Source of the DNA: DASRSS01 sp963799045
GTDB lineage: Bacteria; Actinomycetota; Actinomycetes; Mycobacteriales; Jatrophihabitantaceae
Direction: 5' to 3'
NCBI GenBank assembly: GCA_963799045.1
Contig: CAWCVN010000001.1
Location: 124,001 to 188,000, forward strand
DNA: 64,000 bases
Shown: in pieces, positions 35,550-44,335 of the stretch
How positions within the stretch are numbered: the stretch's first letter is position 1
Layout: each line of letters begins with the position of its first letter
Notes under the pieces: model-generated
Seen by the model: the letters and a program-made list of their open reading frames with translations, nothing else
Databases searched by the model: none
What the model was told of the DNA's origin: nothing
Program-made: the position numbers and the translations under genes

Positions 35550-35663
35550 TTGCACTCTTGGCTTGTTCTCGACCGGTCATCTTCGTGATCTTTCTGCTGA
35601 AATTCCTTACAGAATAAGGGGATTCGCTGCTCGGATCGCTTGACTATCGCACAGTTGTTCGCA

Positions 35664-35669
35664 TAGAAT
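35664..35669 (+). promoter_or_regulatory. -10 element, leaderless promoter of the DUF222/HNH gene
   Basis: TAGAAT (TANNNT) lies 7 bases before ATG 35677. Confidence 0.5.
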
Positions 35670-35676
35670 CACTCGT

Positions 35677-37070
35677 ATGTTTCCACCTCCTCGACTGCTC
35701 GCGCGGCCCGATGCCGCACCGCCGGTCGGGGAGCCGATCCCGGGCGACCCCGCCCTGACGACACCGATGCCGTCACCCGCGGAGGTGGGTGCCGATCCGT
35801 CTGCTGCGGCTGCTGCGCTGGCGGTGCTCGACCCGTCCGGTCCCGCTCTTGCCGCCCTGTCGGTGCTGCCCGCTCCGTCGTTGTCGGACGAAGCGTTGAT
35901 CGACGCGGTCACCGCGTCGCAGAAGCTGCTGGCCTGCATCGCGGGTAAGCAGCAGGAGTTGCTGGCCGAGATCGCCCGCCGTGACCCGGACGGGGACGAG
36001 TTCCTGCGCGACGAGCTGGCCTGCGTGCTGCAGACCGCCCCCAACAGCGCGAACCTGACCCTGGAGGCCGCCGGGCAGTTACCGGTCGCCTGTCGGACAC
36101 CCACGACCTGCTCACCGGTGGGTTCTTGCCCTACGTGCATGCCCGCACGTTGGCGTTGGGGGTGCGGCACTGCACCGACGAGGTCGCGGCCAAGGTGCAG
36201 GAGCGGGTGCTGCCGCGCGGCTGCCGGCAATCGGCCGGAGAGTTCCGCTGCGCGGTCCGCCGCGCCGTGGCCCGGTACGACCGCAAAGACGAAGCCACCC
36301 AGCACGCCGAAGCGTTCGCGCAGCGCAACGTCATCTCCTACGACGAGCCCGACTACATGGCCGACGTGGTGCTGCACCTCGCAGCCGACGGCGCGGCCAC
36401 CGTGATGACCGCCATCAACACCTGGGCCGTCAAAACCAACACCGGCGACAGCCGCACCCTGGACCAGCGACGCGCAGACGCCATCGTCGACATCTGCAGC
36501 GCAGCCCTCGATATGCCGGGCCTGCCGAAACGGCACGGACTCCGCCCCGCCCTGTCCGTCACCGTCGCCGCCTCCACCCTCGCCGGACAAGACGACCAAC
36601 CCGCCGAACTGGACGGCTACGGACCCATCCCCGCCTCCATGGCACGGCGCATCGCCGCCCTACCCGGCGCGGTGCGGCACGAAATCCCCGTCGACAACCA
36701 CGGCCACATCCTCGTCCAGAACGACACCGCCGACACCTACACCCCGCCGGCCAGGATCGCGCGGACCGTCATCGCCCGCGACGTGAAGTGCGTGCACCCC
36801 GGCTGCGGACGCTCCGCCCACTACTGCGACCTCGACCACCGCACCCCCTGGCCGGCCGGCCCGACCTCGGTCGACAACCTCGAACCACTCTGCCGACGAC
36901 ACCACAAGCTCAAACACCACAGCCGATGGCGACTAACCAAGCTCGCCGACGGAACCTACGAATGGACCAGCCCCACCAGACACACCTATCGGTACCGACC
37001 GCCCCAACTACCCGTACCCGCAGAACCCAGCCCGCCCGAACAGCACGACGACCAACCGCCGCCCTTCTAG
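35677..37070 (+). CDS. DUF222/HNH endonuclease-domain protein (13E12 repeat family), one frameshift
   Basis: This family is abundant in actinobacteria and has an N-terminal DUF222 region (about residues 75-330) and a C-terminal HNH nuclease-like domain: CVHPGCGRSAHYCDLDHRTPW followed by NLEPLCRRHHKLKHH, with both metal-binding cysteine pairs and HNH residues. The frame breaks near 36080, where one missing base separates LEAAGQL from the expected GRLSDTHDLLTGGFLPYVHA; restoring it gives 464 residues. ATG 35677 fits the leaderless TAGAAT box. The stop overlaps the stop of the convergent SRPBCC gene by 4 bp. Its role is unproven; members are linked to repeats and DNA exchange. Confidence 0.85.
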
Positions 37071-37552
37071 TCGCCTTCGGCCGTGCCTTCGACCGTGCCT
37101 TCAACTAGGCGGGCGAGGCTTTGCAGGGCCATCCGCGTGCCGGTCTCGTTGTCGGCGGCCGGCACGGCGTCGGGCAGGCCCTGGTGTTCCATCACCACGT
37201 CGGTACCGCCGTCGTCCGCATCGGTGAGCGTCGTCGTCAGTGTCATCCGCCCCTGCAGTGCGGGGTCGTCGGTCTCGAATTGCAGCTGCTCGACCACCGT
37301 CTCGCCGGGCACGATCGTGACGAACCGGCCGTGGTAGGTGTCGGCGTTGCCGCTCGTCTTACCGGCCGCATCCGCGGAGTCGTAGGTCAGCGTTACGCGG
37401 AACGTACCGCCCTCACGCGGGTCGAACTCGTGCACCACGCTCGACATGCCGTCCGGGACCCGCCACCGCGCGACGGCATCCGCGTCGAGCAGCGCACGGA
37501 ACACCTCGGCGCGCGGTGCGGCGACGTGATGACGGACCTGCGTCGTCTGCAT
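37067..37552 (-). CDS. SRPBCC (AHSA1-like) ligand-binding domain protein
   Basis: This 161-residue protein has the START/AHSA1 helix-grip fold: QTTQVRHHVAAPRAEVFRALLDADAVARWRVP at the N-terminus, EFDPREGGTFRVTL and a long C-terminal helix (about 130-155). Such proteins bind hydrophobic ligands or act as Hsp90 co-factors; the ligand here is unknown. ATG 37552 was chosen because TAGGTT is 6 bases upstream; GTG 37558 would add two residues. It is divergent from the HpnB-like gene across only 27 bp. Confidence 0.82.
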   Translation of the reverse strand: MQTTQVRHHVAAPRAEVFRALLDADAVARWRVPDGMSSVVHEFDPREGGTFRVTLTYDSADAAGKTSGNADTYHGRFVTIVPGETVVEQLQFETDDPALQGRMTLTTTLTDADDGGTDVVMEHQGLPDAVPAADNETGTRMALQSLARLVEGTVEGTAEGD

Positions 37553-37558
37553 CGGCAC

Positions 37559-37564
37559 AACCTA
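37559..37564 (-). promoter_or_regulatory. -10 element, leaderless promoter of the SRPBCC gene
   Basis: TAGGTT (TANNNT) on the minus strand lies 6 bases before ATG 37552. Confidence 0.5.
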
Positions 37565-37567
37565 CGC

Positions 37568-37573
37568 GACAAT
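37568..37573 (+). promoter_or_regulatory. Possible -10 element of the HpnB-like gene
   Basis: GACAAT lies 6 bases before GTG 37580 and back-to-back with the SRPBCC promoter; it lacks the first T of TANNNT. Confidence 0.35.
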
Positions 37574-37579
37574 GCGGTC

Positions 37580-38695
37580 GTGGCACTGGAGATCGTCGGC
37601 GGGCTGAGCGCGGCGATCTGGCTCTACCTCGCCCTCGGCCACGGCATGTTCTGGCGCACCTCGATGCGGCTGCCGGCAACCGCCGACCCGCCGTCCTGGC
37701 CGAGCGTGGTCGCCGTCGTGCCCGCGCGGGACGAGGCGGCCGTATTGCCGACGACCCTGCCGACACTGCTGGCGCAGCGTTACCCCGGCCCGTTCCGGGT
37801 GATCGTGGTCGACGACGCCAGCTCGGACTCCACCGGAGACATTGCGACCGCGGCAGGAGCGGAGGTCGTCCGAGGCAGCGGTCCGCCGCCCGGCTGGACG
37901 GGCAAGGTCGCGGCGATGGCCACCGGGGTGGCGCAGGCAGGGGAGCCCGACTACCTCCTGTTCACCGACGCCGACATCGCGCACCCACCGGACTCGGTAC
38001 CCGATCTCGTGCGCTTCGCCGCGGCCGAGCAGCGCGTACTCACCTCGCAGATGGCACTGCTGCGGGCGGAATCGTTCTGGGAACGGTGGATCGTCCCCGC
38101 GTTCGTCTACTTCTTCGCGCAGCTGTACCCCTTCGCGCGCGTGAACGGTCCGGGGCGGACCGCCGCGGCCGCCGGCGGCTGCATGCTCGTGCAGCGAGCG
38201 GCCCTGTCCGACGTGGGCGGGCTGGCCGCGATACACGACGCCGTGATCGATGACGTCGCGCTCGCTCGATTACTCAAGTCGCGTGGGCGCATCTGGCTCG
38301 GGCTGTCGGAGCAGGTGCGCAGTGTCCGCCCGTACCCGAGCCTGGCCGACCTCTGGGACATGGTCGCGCGCAGCGCGTACACCCAGCTCAGGTACTCGCC
38401 CCTGCGGTTGCTCGCCGCCGCCGCCGGGCTGATGCTGACCTACGCGGCGCCCCCTCTGGCGTGCGCGCTGGGCCTCGTTCTCGGCGATCCCATCGCGGTC
38501 GGTCTGGGCGCGGCGGCCTGGACGGTGATGGCGGCGAGCTACGTCCCCATGTTGCGCCTGTACCGGCTCTCGCCGGCGCGTGCGGTGGCGCTGCCCGTGG
38601 TGGCGACGCTCTACCTGGCGATGACGGTCGACTCGGCTCGCCGGCACGCGGCCGGGCGGGGCGCCGCATGGAAGGGACGTGTCGCTTCCGAGTGA
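37580..38695 (+). CDS. hpnB: Hopanoid-associated glycosyltransferase, HpnB-like
   Basis: This 371-residue GT2-family enzyme starts with a membrane helix (ALEIVGGLSAAIWLYLALG), then the nucleotide-sugar domain: VVAVVPARDEAAVLPTTLP, IVVDDASSDSTGD and the metal-binding LLFTDADIAHPPD (DxD). The catalytic base region is DVGGLAAIHDAVIDDVALARLL, and three to four C-terminal helices finish the protein. HpnB proteins are named for their place in hopanoid gene clusters, but no other hopanoid gene lies here, so the acceptor lipid is unsure. GTG 37580 was chosen for homology and the close promoter. Confidence 0.82.
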   Translation: MALEIVGGLSAAIWLYLALGHGMFWRTSMRLPATADPPSWPSVVAVVPARDEAAVLPTTLPTLLAQRYPGPFRVIVVDDASSDSTGDIATAAGAEVVRGSGPPPGWTGKVAAMATGVAQAGEPDYLLFTDADIAHPPDSVPDLVRFAAAEQRVLTSQMALLRAESFWERWIVPAFVYFFAQLYPFARVNGPGRTAAAAGGCMLVQRAALSDVGGLAAIHDAVIDDVALARLLKSRGRIWLGLSEQVRSVRPYPSLADLWDMVARSAYTQLRYSPLRLLAAAAGLMLTYAAPPLACALGLVLGDPIAVGLGAAAWTVMAASYVPMLRLYRLSPARAVALPVVATLYLAMTVDSARRHAAGRGAAWKGRVASE

Positions 38696-38708
38696 CGGCG
38701 CAGCGCGG

Positions 38709-39956
38709 TCAGCCGGTGCGACCCGTCCTGGTGCGGACGCCGGTTGCCGGAAGGCTGATCCAGCCGCGGGTGAACGACGAATGCAGCCGATGCCCGGCAG
38801 CGGTGTCCACGCCGATCTCCGGCTGGCGCGCAAGCAGTTCTTCGAACGCGACTCGGGCCTGCAGTCTCGCGAAGTGCGAGCCGATGCAGAAGTGCGCACC
38901 GCTGGAGAACGCGAGGTGGCGCCTGACCTCGCGGGTGATGTCCAACCGTGCGGCATCGGGGCCGAACTCGCGCTCGTCCCGGTTGCCGGAGCCGTAGAGC
39001 ATCAGCACCTTGCCGCCCGCGGGGATTTCGATGCCGCGGACGCCGATGTCCCGGGTGGCCATCCGGGCCAGACCCTGCACCGACGACTCCAGGCGCAGGA
39101 ACTCGATCAACGCGCCGGGGATCATTTCCGGCGCAGCGGTGAGGCGTTCGCGCGCCGTGTGGTCGCCGTCGAGCAGCATCACGCCGTGGGAGATCAGGTT
39201 CCCGGTGGTGTCGTTGCCGCCGGCGACCATCACGAAGCAGAAGCCGAGGATGTCCCAGTCGGTGAGCTTCTCTCCGTCGATCTCTGCGGCAACGAGCGCA
39301 CCGAGCAGGTCGTCTGCCGGTTCGGCGCGCCGCGCGGCGATGACGTCGCTGAAGTAGGCATACATCTCCGCGACGGCGTCGGCGGCGTCGTGGAGTTCGC
39401 TCGACCGCGAACCCGGCGTTCTGCAGCCGGGTCAGCCCGCGCACCCACGGGTCGAACCGGGCGCGGTCGGCTCTCCGGGAATGCCCAGCAGCGAACCGAG
39501 CACGAAGGTCGGGATGGGGGAGGAGAAGTCCTGGTGTAGGTCCACGGGCTCGCCGTAGGCGGGCCTTGTCCTCCATCAGCGCGATGCGCCCACGGACGAA
39601 GCTCGCGCAGCTCGTTCTCGAGCCGGCCGACGCGGCGCGGCGTGAACGCCGACCCGATCAGCGCCCGCAGCCTGGTGTGCACGGGCGGGTCGAGCATCAC
39701 GATGGTCGGCGCCAGGTCCAGCTCCGCGGACTCGTTGCGAAAGGTGATGCCGTGTGCGGAGGAGAACGTCGCGGTGTCGCGAACCGCCGCCCAGATGTCC
39801 TCGAACCGGGACAGCACGTAGAAGTCGGCGTCGCCGTTGCGGCCCGGCATACAGGTGCACCGGATCGTTGTCCCGCAGCCACCGGTAGGCCTCGTACGGC
39901 TCGTCGAGGACAGCCGGGTCGTACGGATCGAAGACCGACGGGCGGAGCGGCCTCAT
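38709..39956 (-). CDS. Cytochrome P450, multiply frameshifted
   Basis: The full gene spans about 415 residues, the normal bacterial P450 size. ATG 39956 begins MRPLRPSVFDPYDPAVLDEP. The I-helix oxygen-binding motif appears as MVAGGNDTTGNL, the K-helix ExxR as EFLR, and the heme loop as FSSGAHFCIGSHFARL with the thiolate Cys. At least six small indels lie between about 39390 and 39850; in each case the next expected segment is read in another frame (for example YGEPVDLHQDFSSPIPTFVLG). Net length is still a multiple of three. No motif residue is lost. Either dense sequence errors or recent decay would explain it. Substrate unknown. It follows a TetR gene. Confidence 0.8.
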
Positions 39957-40544
39957 CGGCTGACCCGCCGCCGCGGACGCCGGCGATCTCGTCCGCGAGG
40001 ATGGCGTGTACGAACCGTTCGAGCAGGCCCGCTCGTCGTCCGGATCGGTGCCCGGCATCGCCAGCAGGGAGACGATCACGCGCACCAGCCAGCGGGCCCG
40101 GCGCTGCACCTGCGGATCTGCGGAGTCACCGAGAAAACCGCCGACGATCGCGTCGATCACAGGGGAGGACTGCGCCATCGAGATCGCGATGCCAGACGCC
40201 TCGTCGCGAAACCAGCCGGCCAGTGTCGCGTCCAGGCGCACTCGGCGGATCGCGGCCTGCGCCCCCGCGAGCGTGCGCTCCTCGGGATCGGCGATCCCGT
40301 GCAGTTCCTCGGCCACCGCCGCGCCCACTCGGCGCGCCTCGCGGTGCACGAACGCGGTGCGCAGCTCCTTGCGGCTGGCGAAGTACCGATAGAGCGTGGC
40401 CCGTGAGCAGCCCGCCGCGGCAGCGACATCGGCCATGCCGACATCCGCGACGCCCCGCTCGGCGAACAGCCCCCCGGCGGCGTCGAGCAGGCGCTGGGCG
40501 GCGAGCGCGCCGTAGTCACCGTCCAGCCAGCTGCGCGCCGTCAT
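39953..40544 (-). CDS. TetR-family transcriptional regulator, C-terminus frameshifted
   Basis: The N-terminal DNA-binding region (residues about 15-60) has the TetR helix-turn-helix VADVGMADVAAAAGCSRATLYRYFASRKEL. A C-terminal ligand/dimer domain follows. Near 40012 the frame shifts: LLERFVHAILADEIAGVRGGG is read one frame over. A stop overlapping the P450 ATG as TGA at 39955-39953 would fit after one more shift, but the true end is not certain. ATG 40544 has a sigma-70-like promoter with an inverted repeat upstream, as expected for an autorepressor. It probably controls the downstream P450. Confidence 0.82.
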
Positions 40545-40594
40545 TCCCGGCCACCCGCGGGAGCAGTGCTGAGACAGATGAGGCTCACGTCGCG

Positions 40595-40626
40595 ACTATA
40601 AGACAGTCTGGTGTGATTGTCGCAAT
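40595..40626 (-). promoter_or_regulatory. Promoter and probable operator of the TetR-P450 operon
   Basis: On the minus strand TTGCGA (40625-40620), 19 bp and TATAGT (40600-40595) look like -35 and -10. The odd palindrome AGAC-N-GTCT (40601-40609) lies between them next to -10, and ATTG-N3-CAAT (40616-40626) overlaps -35. The first is a plausible TetR operator. Confidence 0.45.
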
Positions 40627-40674
40627 GCGCACGTAGCATGATCGCCAGACGATAGAGCCCCGCACGACGCCGGT

Positions 40675-42633
40675 CTACCTGACCAGGGCGGCGTGGGAGA
40701 CCTGTGAGTAGCGGTGGTAGTAGCGGGCCACAGCCGTGATCCGGAAGGAGATGCGGTGTCCCCGGTACGCCGGACGGATCCACAGCCTGGTCGAGGTCGC
40801 GCCCCGGATCCGCCTGCCGTCCAGGTACCACCGGACCAGGACGCGGGGGTGGATGACGGGGCCGGACCGGCTGTCCCGGTGCAGCCTGCCCCACTCCGCC
40901 ACCAGATGGTGCCCCTTCCGGTGCGAGGTGTGCGGGCGCCGGCCGGGCACGATGCGGTGCGCGCGCACCAACCAGGCGAAGGTGGCGCCACCCGTGGTGC
41001 CGTCGGTGTCGGTGGCGGTCACGCTCACCTGGTACCGCCCGGCCCGGGTCAGCCGGCCGAGGATGTGGCCGTAGCGGGACAGGACCGTGCCGGGGGGCAG
41101 GCCGGTTGCGGCGTAGGTGACCGCGAGCCCCGCCGAATCCGTGGCCGTCACGCGCACGTTGACGCGCCGCCCGGTGATGCCGCGCAGCGTGCCGGGATCG
41201 CGGACGGTGACCGTCGCCGGTGCCGGGCTGGGCGGATCGGTCGGTGCGGTCGAACCCGTTGGTGCGGTCGAACCTGTTGGTGCGGTCGAACCTGTTGGTG
41301 CGGTCGAACCTGTTGGTGCGGTCGAACCTGTTGGTGCGGTCGAACCTGTTGGTGCGGTCGAACCCGTTGGTGCGGTGGAGACCGGCGCCTCGGCACTCAG
41401 CCCGCTCAGGCCGTTGGGGCTGCCCATCCCGGTTGGGCCGTCCCACCCCACGGTGGCGCGGCACAACAGGTTGCCGCACGAGGCGGTGGAACCGGAGGTG
41501 ACGTCGTTGAACGACGACTGGTGGCTGTACGGGTAGGAGACCGCATCGGAGGTGGTGCCGGCGATCGCCTCCATGGCCGCGATCATCGGGCTGCCGGCCG
41601 ACGTTCCGCCGTAGCGCCACCAGGAGCCGCCCTGGTAGACCGCCACGCCGGTGGCGGGGTCAGCCACGACGGCCAGGTCGTTCATCGCGCGGTGCGCGCA
41701 CGTCGTGGTCAGAGCAGGCAAGTTCTGCCAACTCGGCTGCGACTCGTACCGTGAGCAGCCCGAACCCGTCCCGCCGCTCGTGCCGCCACCCCATACCGTC
41801 TCGGTCCAGCCGCGCGCCGTGCTGCTGTCGCGGACCAGGGTGGTGCCGCCGACGGAAACGACGTTCGGGCTCGCCGCGGGCCAGGAAGTCTGAAAGCCGG
41901 CGTCGCCGGACGCGGCGACGTAGGTGACACCGGGTGCGGAGAAGAACTGGTGGTCCTCCGTCGTCTCCTGCGAGAACTCGCTGCTGCCCCAAGACATCGA
42001 CACGTAGTCGGCACCCAGGCTGACGGCGGTGTTCACCGCTGTCTCGAGGTTGAGTGCACCCGAGCGATCGTCGTCCGTGGCCTCGACGAGCAGGATGTGG
42101 CAGGTCGGGCAGATCGCGGAGACCATCTCGACGTCGAGTGTGGTCTCGCCGGCCCAGCCGGAGTCGGCGGCGGGCAGTGGCGAGCTCGCACCCTGCTGGT
42201 TCACGATTCGGAAACAGCCGTTGCCCGTGGTGCACGCGGGCAGCCCGAACGACGAGCGGTACGTGGCGAGGTCGGCTGCCACGCCCGGCGCGTTGTAGGC
42301 GTCGACAACGGCGACCGTCGCGGTCGTCGTGCTGGCCGGAACGGCGTACGCCGAACGCAGGTCGCTCGGCCCGTACGGACCTGTCGTCGCCGGCGTCATC
42401 GCATTCGGCCGCATGGTCGAGCGGGGCGCGGTCGGGCTGACCGGAGCGGCGGCCGACGCTCGCTCGGCCAGGCACCACCTGCGGCCCGGGATGTGCGGAC
42501 ACAGGGCCGACGCGCTGCTGCTGGAGGACTGGGTCGGTGTGGCGGAGGCGGTGGCTGCCGCGCCGGCGCCGAAGGCGAGGCCGCCGGCGGCAGCCACGGC
42601 AGCGACGGTGATGAGGGCGCGAATCGGTGACAT
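40675..42633 (-). CDS. Secreted S53-family peptidase (sedolisin/kumamolisin-like)
   Basis: This 652-residue acid serine-carboxyl peptidase has a signal peptide (residues 1-31). The catalytic residues are in ETTLDVEM (Glu 163, Asp 167), the oxyanion Asp in ASGDAG (Asp 244) and GGTSAGSP with Ser 345. The peptidase domain starts at YGPSDLRSAY (about residue 87), leaving only about 55 residues of propeptide, far shorter than the usual Pro-kuma_activ domain. A Thr/Pro linker of near-perfect GSTAPT repeats (about 422-467) joins a C-terminal beta region (about 475-652) with putative Ig/cadherin-like strands. ATG 42633 is in frame with the signal peptide; AGGAG lies 13 bases upstream, a long spacing. 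Confidence 0.88.
   Translation of the reverse strand: MSPIRALITVAAVAAAGGLAFGAGAAATASATPTQSSSSSASALCPHIPGRRWCLAERASAAAPVSPTAPRSTMRPNAMTPATTGPYGPSDLRSAYAVPASTTTATVAVVDAYNAPGVAADLATYRSSFGLPACTTGNGCFRIVNQQGASSPLPAADSGWAGETTLDVEMVSAICPTCHILLVEATDDDRSGALNLETAVNTAVSLGADYVSMSWGSSEFSQETTEDHQFFSAPGVTYVAASGDAGFQTSWPAASPNVVSVGGTTLVRDSSTARGWTETVWGGGTSGGTGSGCSRYESQPSWQNLPALTTTCAHRAMNDLAVVADPATGVAVYQGGSWWRYGGTSAGSPMIAAMEAIAGTTSDAVSYPYSHQSSFNDVTSGSTASCGNLLCRATVGWDGPTGMGSPNGLSGLSAEAPVSTAPTGSTAPTGSTAPTGSTAPTGSTAPTGSTAPTGSTAPTGSTAPTDPPSPAPATVTVRDPGTLRGITGRRVNVRVTATDSAGLAVTYAATGLPPGTVLSRYGHILGRLTRAGRYQVSVTATDTDGTTGGATFAWLVRAHRIVPGRRPHTSHRKGHHLVAEWGRLHRDSRSGPVIHPRVLVRWYLDGRRIRGATSTRLWIRPAYRGHRISFRITAVARYYHRYSQVSHAALVR
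41243..41368 (-). repeat. Seven 18-bp tandem repeats in the S53 peptidase linker
   Basis: Seven head-to-tail copies of GGTGCGGTCGAACCTGTT (plus-strand reading) fill exactly 126 bp; the first and last have CCCGTT instead of CCTGTT. In frame they code the linker TGSTAP. Copy number probably varies by slippage. Confidence 0.92.
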
Positions 42634-42704
42634 GCGCGGGCCCGGTCTCCTGTGCTCATGGGTCGCCCCCGGGCCGACCGCTGGCTGGTGTGCTGGTTCC
42701 CCGA

Positions 42705-42730
42705 CTCAACTATCGGCAGGACTGTCCGAT
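42705..42730 (+). promoter_or_regulatory. Candidate FliA/sigma-28 promoter for the EAL-GAF gene
   Basis: CTCAA (42705-42709), 15 bp, TCCGAT (42725-42730) resembles TAAA-N15-GCCGATAA. The same spaced elements precede cheA and the MCP gene. Confidence 0.45.
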
Positions 42731-42845
42731 GGTGAAGGTGTCTACAGCCGCGGAGCACTTTTTCTCCCGCGGAACTGCTCAGATTCTGTCCACCCCTGCC
42801 GATACCTGCGACGTGGCCGACGGACGGGCCGCTGGGAGTGAATAC

Positions 42846-44243
42846 ATGGACACGATGAGCACCACCACCGCAGCCAACACCACGGCCGCCGCCGCCGACG
42901 CCTCGGCTACTGCTGCCGCCGACATCCCGGCCACCACCACCCCCGAGACCGGGGCACGCGCCGAGTCCGATGTCAGTGCGGTGCTGGACGGTCTCGAGAT
43001 CGTGCTGCAGCCGATCGTCGACGTGTCCACAGGCACCCTCTTCGCGATGGAGGCGCTGTCCCGCTTCCGGCACGCTCCTGGCGTTCCGGTGCACGACGTG
43101 TTTGCCCAGGCCCACGAGGCCGGGTACGGCTACACCCTCGAAACCGCCTGCCTGCGCGCCGCGATGCGCCGCCGCGGCGACCTCCCGCCCGGGGTGCGCC
43201 TGTCGGTCAACGTTTCGCCCGATGTCGTGCACCACCCGGCAGTCGCCAAGTGCTGGGCCGAGGACCTCGACGGCGTAATCGTCGAGGTCACCGAGCACAA
43301 GAGCAGCAACGCCGCCGCCCTGCGCGACCAGCTGTCGTGGCTGCGGCTGCGCGGAGCCGAAATCGCGGTGGATGACGTGAGCACCGGCTACGCCGGCCTG
43401 CTCCGGCTCGCGGCCATGCGCCCGAACCTGGTCAAGATCGACCGCTCGGTCGTCGCCGGCGTGCATGACAGCGCCGCGCAGAGCGCGGTCCTCGAAGCGC
43501 TCGTCACCTTCTCGCACCGGATCGGTGCGTCGCTCATCGGTGAGGGTGTGGAGACGCTGGACGACCTCACCGCGCTCGCCGAGTTCGACGTCGACTACGG
43601 CCAGGGCTGGGCAGTCGGCAAGCCGTCGATCGCCGCCGGCCCGATCAGTCACCGAGTCGCGGCCACCTGCCAGCAGACCCGGCGGCTCATCCTGCAGCGG
43701 CAAACGTCCGGGGGCGGCATGGCTGCCAGCGCCCATGCCATGCACACCGTCACCTCGGTGCTGTCGAACGCAACCGGAATTGCCGAGATCCACGCCGCGG
43801 TCGCGCAAGCCGCCCGCGAGCTGGACATCGACAACATCGGTGTATCGATCGTCGACGCCGACCAGCGGTTGCGCGAGATCACCTCCAGTGGCGAAATCAT
43901 CGACCCGACGAGTTACCCGCTGGCGCAGTATCCGGCGACGCAGAGCGTTCTCGAGACCGGTAACACGGTGGAGATCCACCTCGACGACCCGCACGCGGAC
44001 CCGGGCGAGAAGCAGGTGCTGGAGAAGCTCGGTCACGCCAGCCTGTTGATGATCCCGTTCGTCGTCGGTGGACAGCCCGTCGGCATCCTCGAGTTCTCGC
44101 ATCGCAGCCACCGCCGGTGGACCAGCCACGACATCGCGCACGGCCGTGGCCTTGCCGCGCACCTGGGCCACGCGTTCCTGCGAGTCGGCGACCGGATCGC
44201 CGACCGGGAGCAGCGCCCAGCAGTCGCTGCGCGGCACCGGTAG
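42846..44243 (+). CDS. EAL-GAF protein, probable c-di-GMP phosphodiesterase
   Basis: This 465-residue cytoplasmic protein has an EAL domain first (about 45-280) and a GAF domain after it (about 310-455). EAL active-site residues look complete: EAL (Glu 69), SVNVSP (Asn), IVEVTEH (Glu), VDDVSTGYAG (Asp-Asp), VKIDRS (Lys), GEGVET (Glu) and YGQGWAVGKP (Gln). It should hydrolyse c-di-GMP, perhaps under ligand control by GAF. ATG 42846 has GGGAG seven bases upstream; earlier in-frame starts lie within or before the candidate promoter. It lies just before cheA, with a strong terminator between. Confidence 0.87.
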   Translation: MDTMSTTTAANTTAAAADASATAAADIPATTTPETGARAESDVSAVLDGLEIVLQPIVDVSTGTLFAMEALSRFRHAPGVPVHDVFAQAHEAGYGYTLETACLRAAMRRRGDLPPGVRLSVNVSPDVVHHPAVAKCWAEDLDGVIVEVTEHKSSNAAALRDQLSWLRLRGAEIAVDDVSTGYAGLLRLAAMRPNLVKIDRSVVAGVHDSAAQSAVLEALVTFSHRIGASLIGEGVETLDDLTALAEFDVDYGQGWAVGKPSIAAGPISHRVAATCQQTRRLILQRQTSGGGMAASAHAMHTVTSVLSNATGIAEIHAAVAQAARELDIDNIGVSIVDADQRLREITSSGEIIDPTSYPLAQYPATQSVLETGNTVEIHLDDPHADPGEKQVLEKLGHASLLMIPFVVGGQPVGILEFSHRSHRRWTSHDIAHGRGLAAHLGHAFLRVGDRIADREQRPAVAARHR

Positions 44244-44265
44244 CCCCCGACCTCCAGTACGTCCG

Positions 44266-44307
44266 CCACGACGCGTGACACCGGCTCAGCGGTGTCACGC
44301 GCCGTGG
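44266..44307 (+). terminator. Rho-independent terminator after the EAL-GAF gene
   Basis: CCACG-A-CGCGTGACACCG, a 6-nt loop GCTCAG, and CGGTGTCACGCG-C-CGTGG form a 12-bp stem extended by five pairs past one mismatch, followed by TTTAA. It is the strongest terminator in the window. Confidence 0.85.
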
Positions 44308-44335
44308 TTTAACGCGCTGGCAAGTTGACCGGTAT

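Noticed and set aside
35404..35643. 79-codon frame over the tandem repeats as a gene
   Set aside because: No RBS or leaderless box, composition follows the repeat, and the opposite strand is equally open.
37121..37579. Upstream extension of the HpnB-like gene
   Set aside because: It is antisense to the SRPBCC gene; homology starts at ALEIVGG.
41243..41368. Regular 18-bp repeats considered as a CRISPR or regulatory array
   Set aside because: There are no spacers and the repeats keep frame within the S53 peptidase linker.
42627..42845. Earlier starts for the EAL-GAF protein (42627, 42729)
   Set aside because: They lie before or inside the candidate promoter, whereas ATG 42846 has a well-spaced GGGAG.
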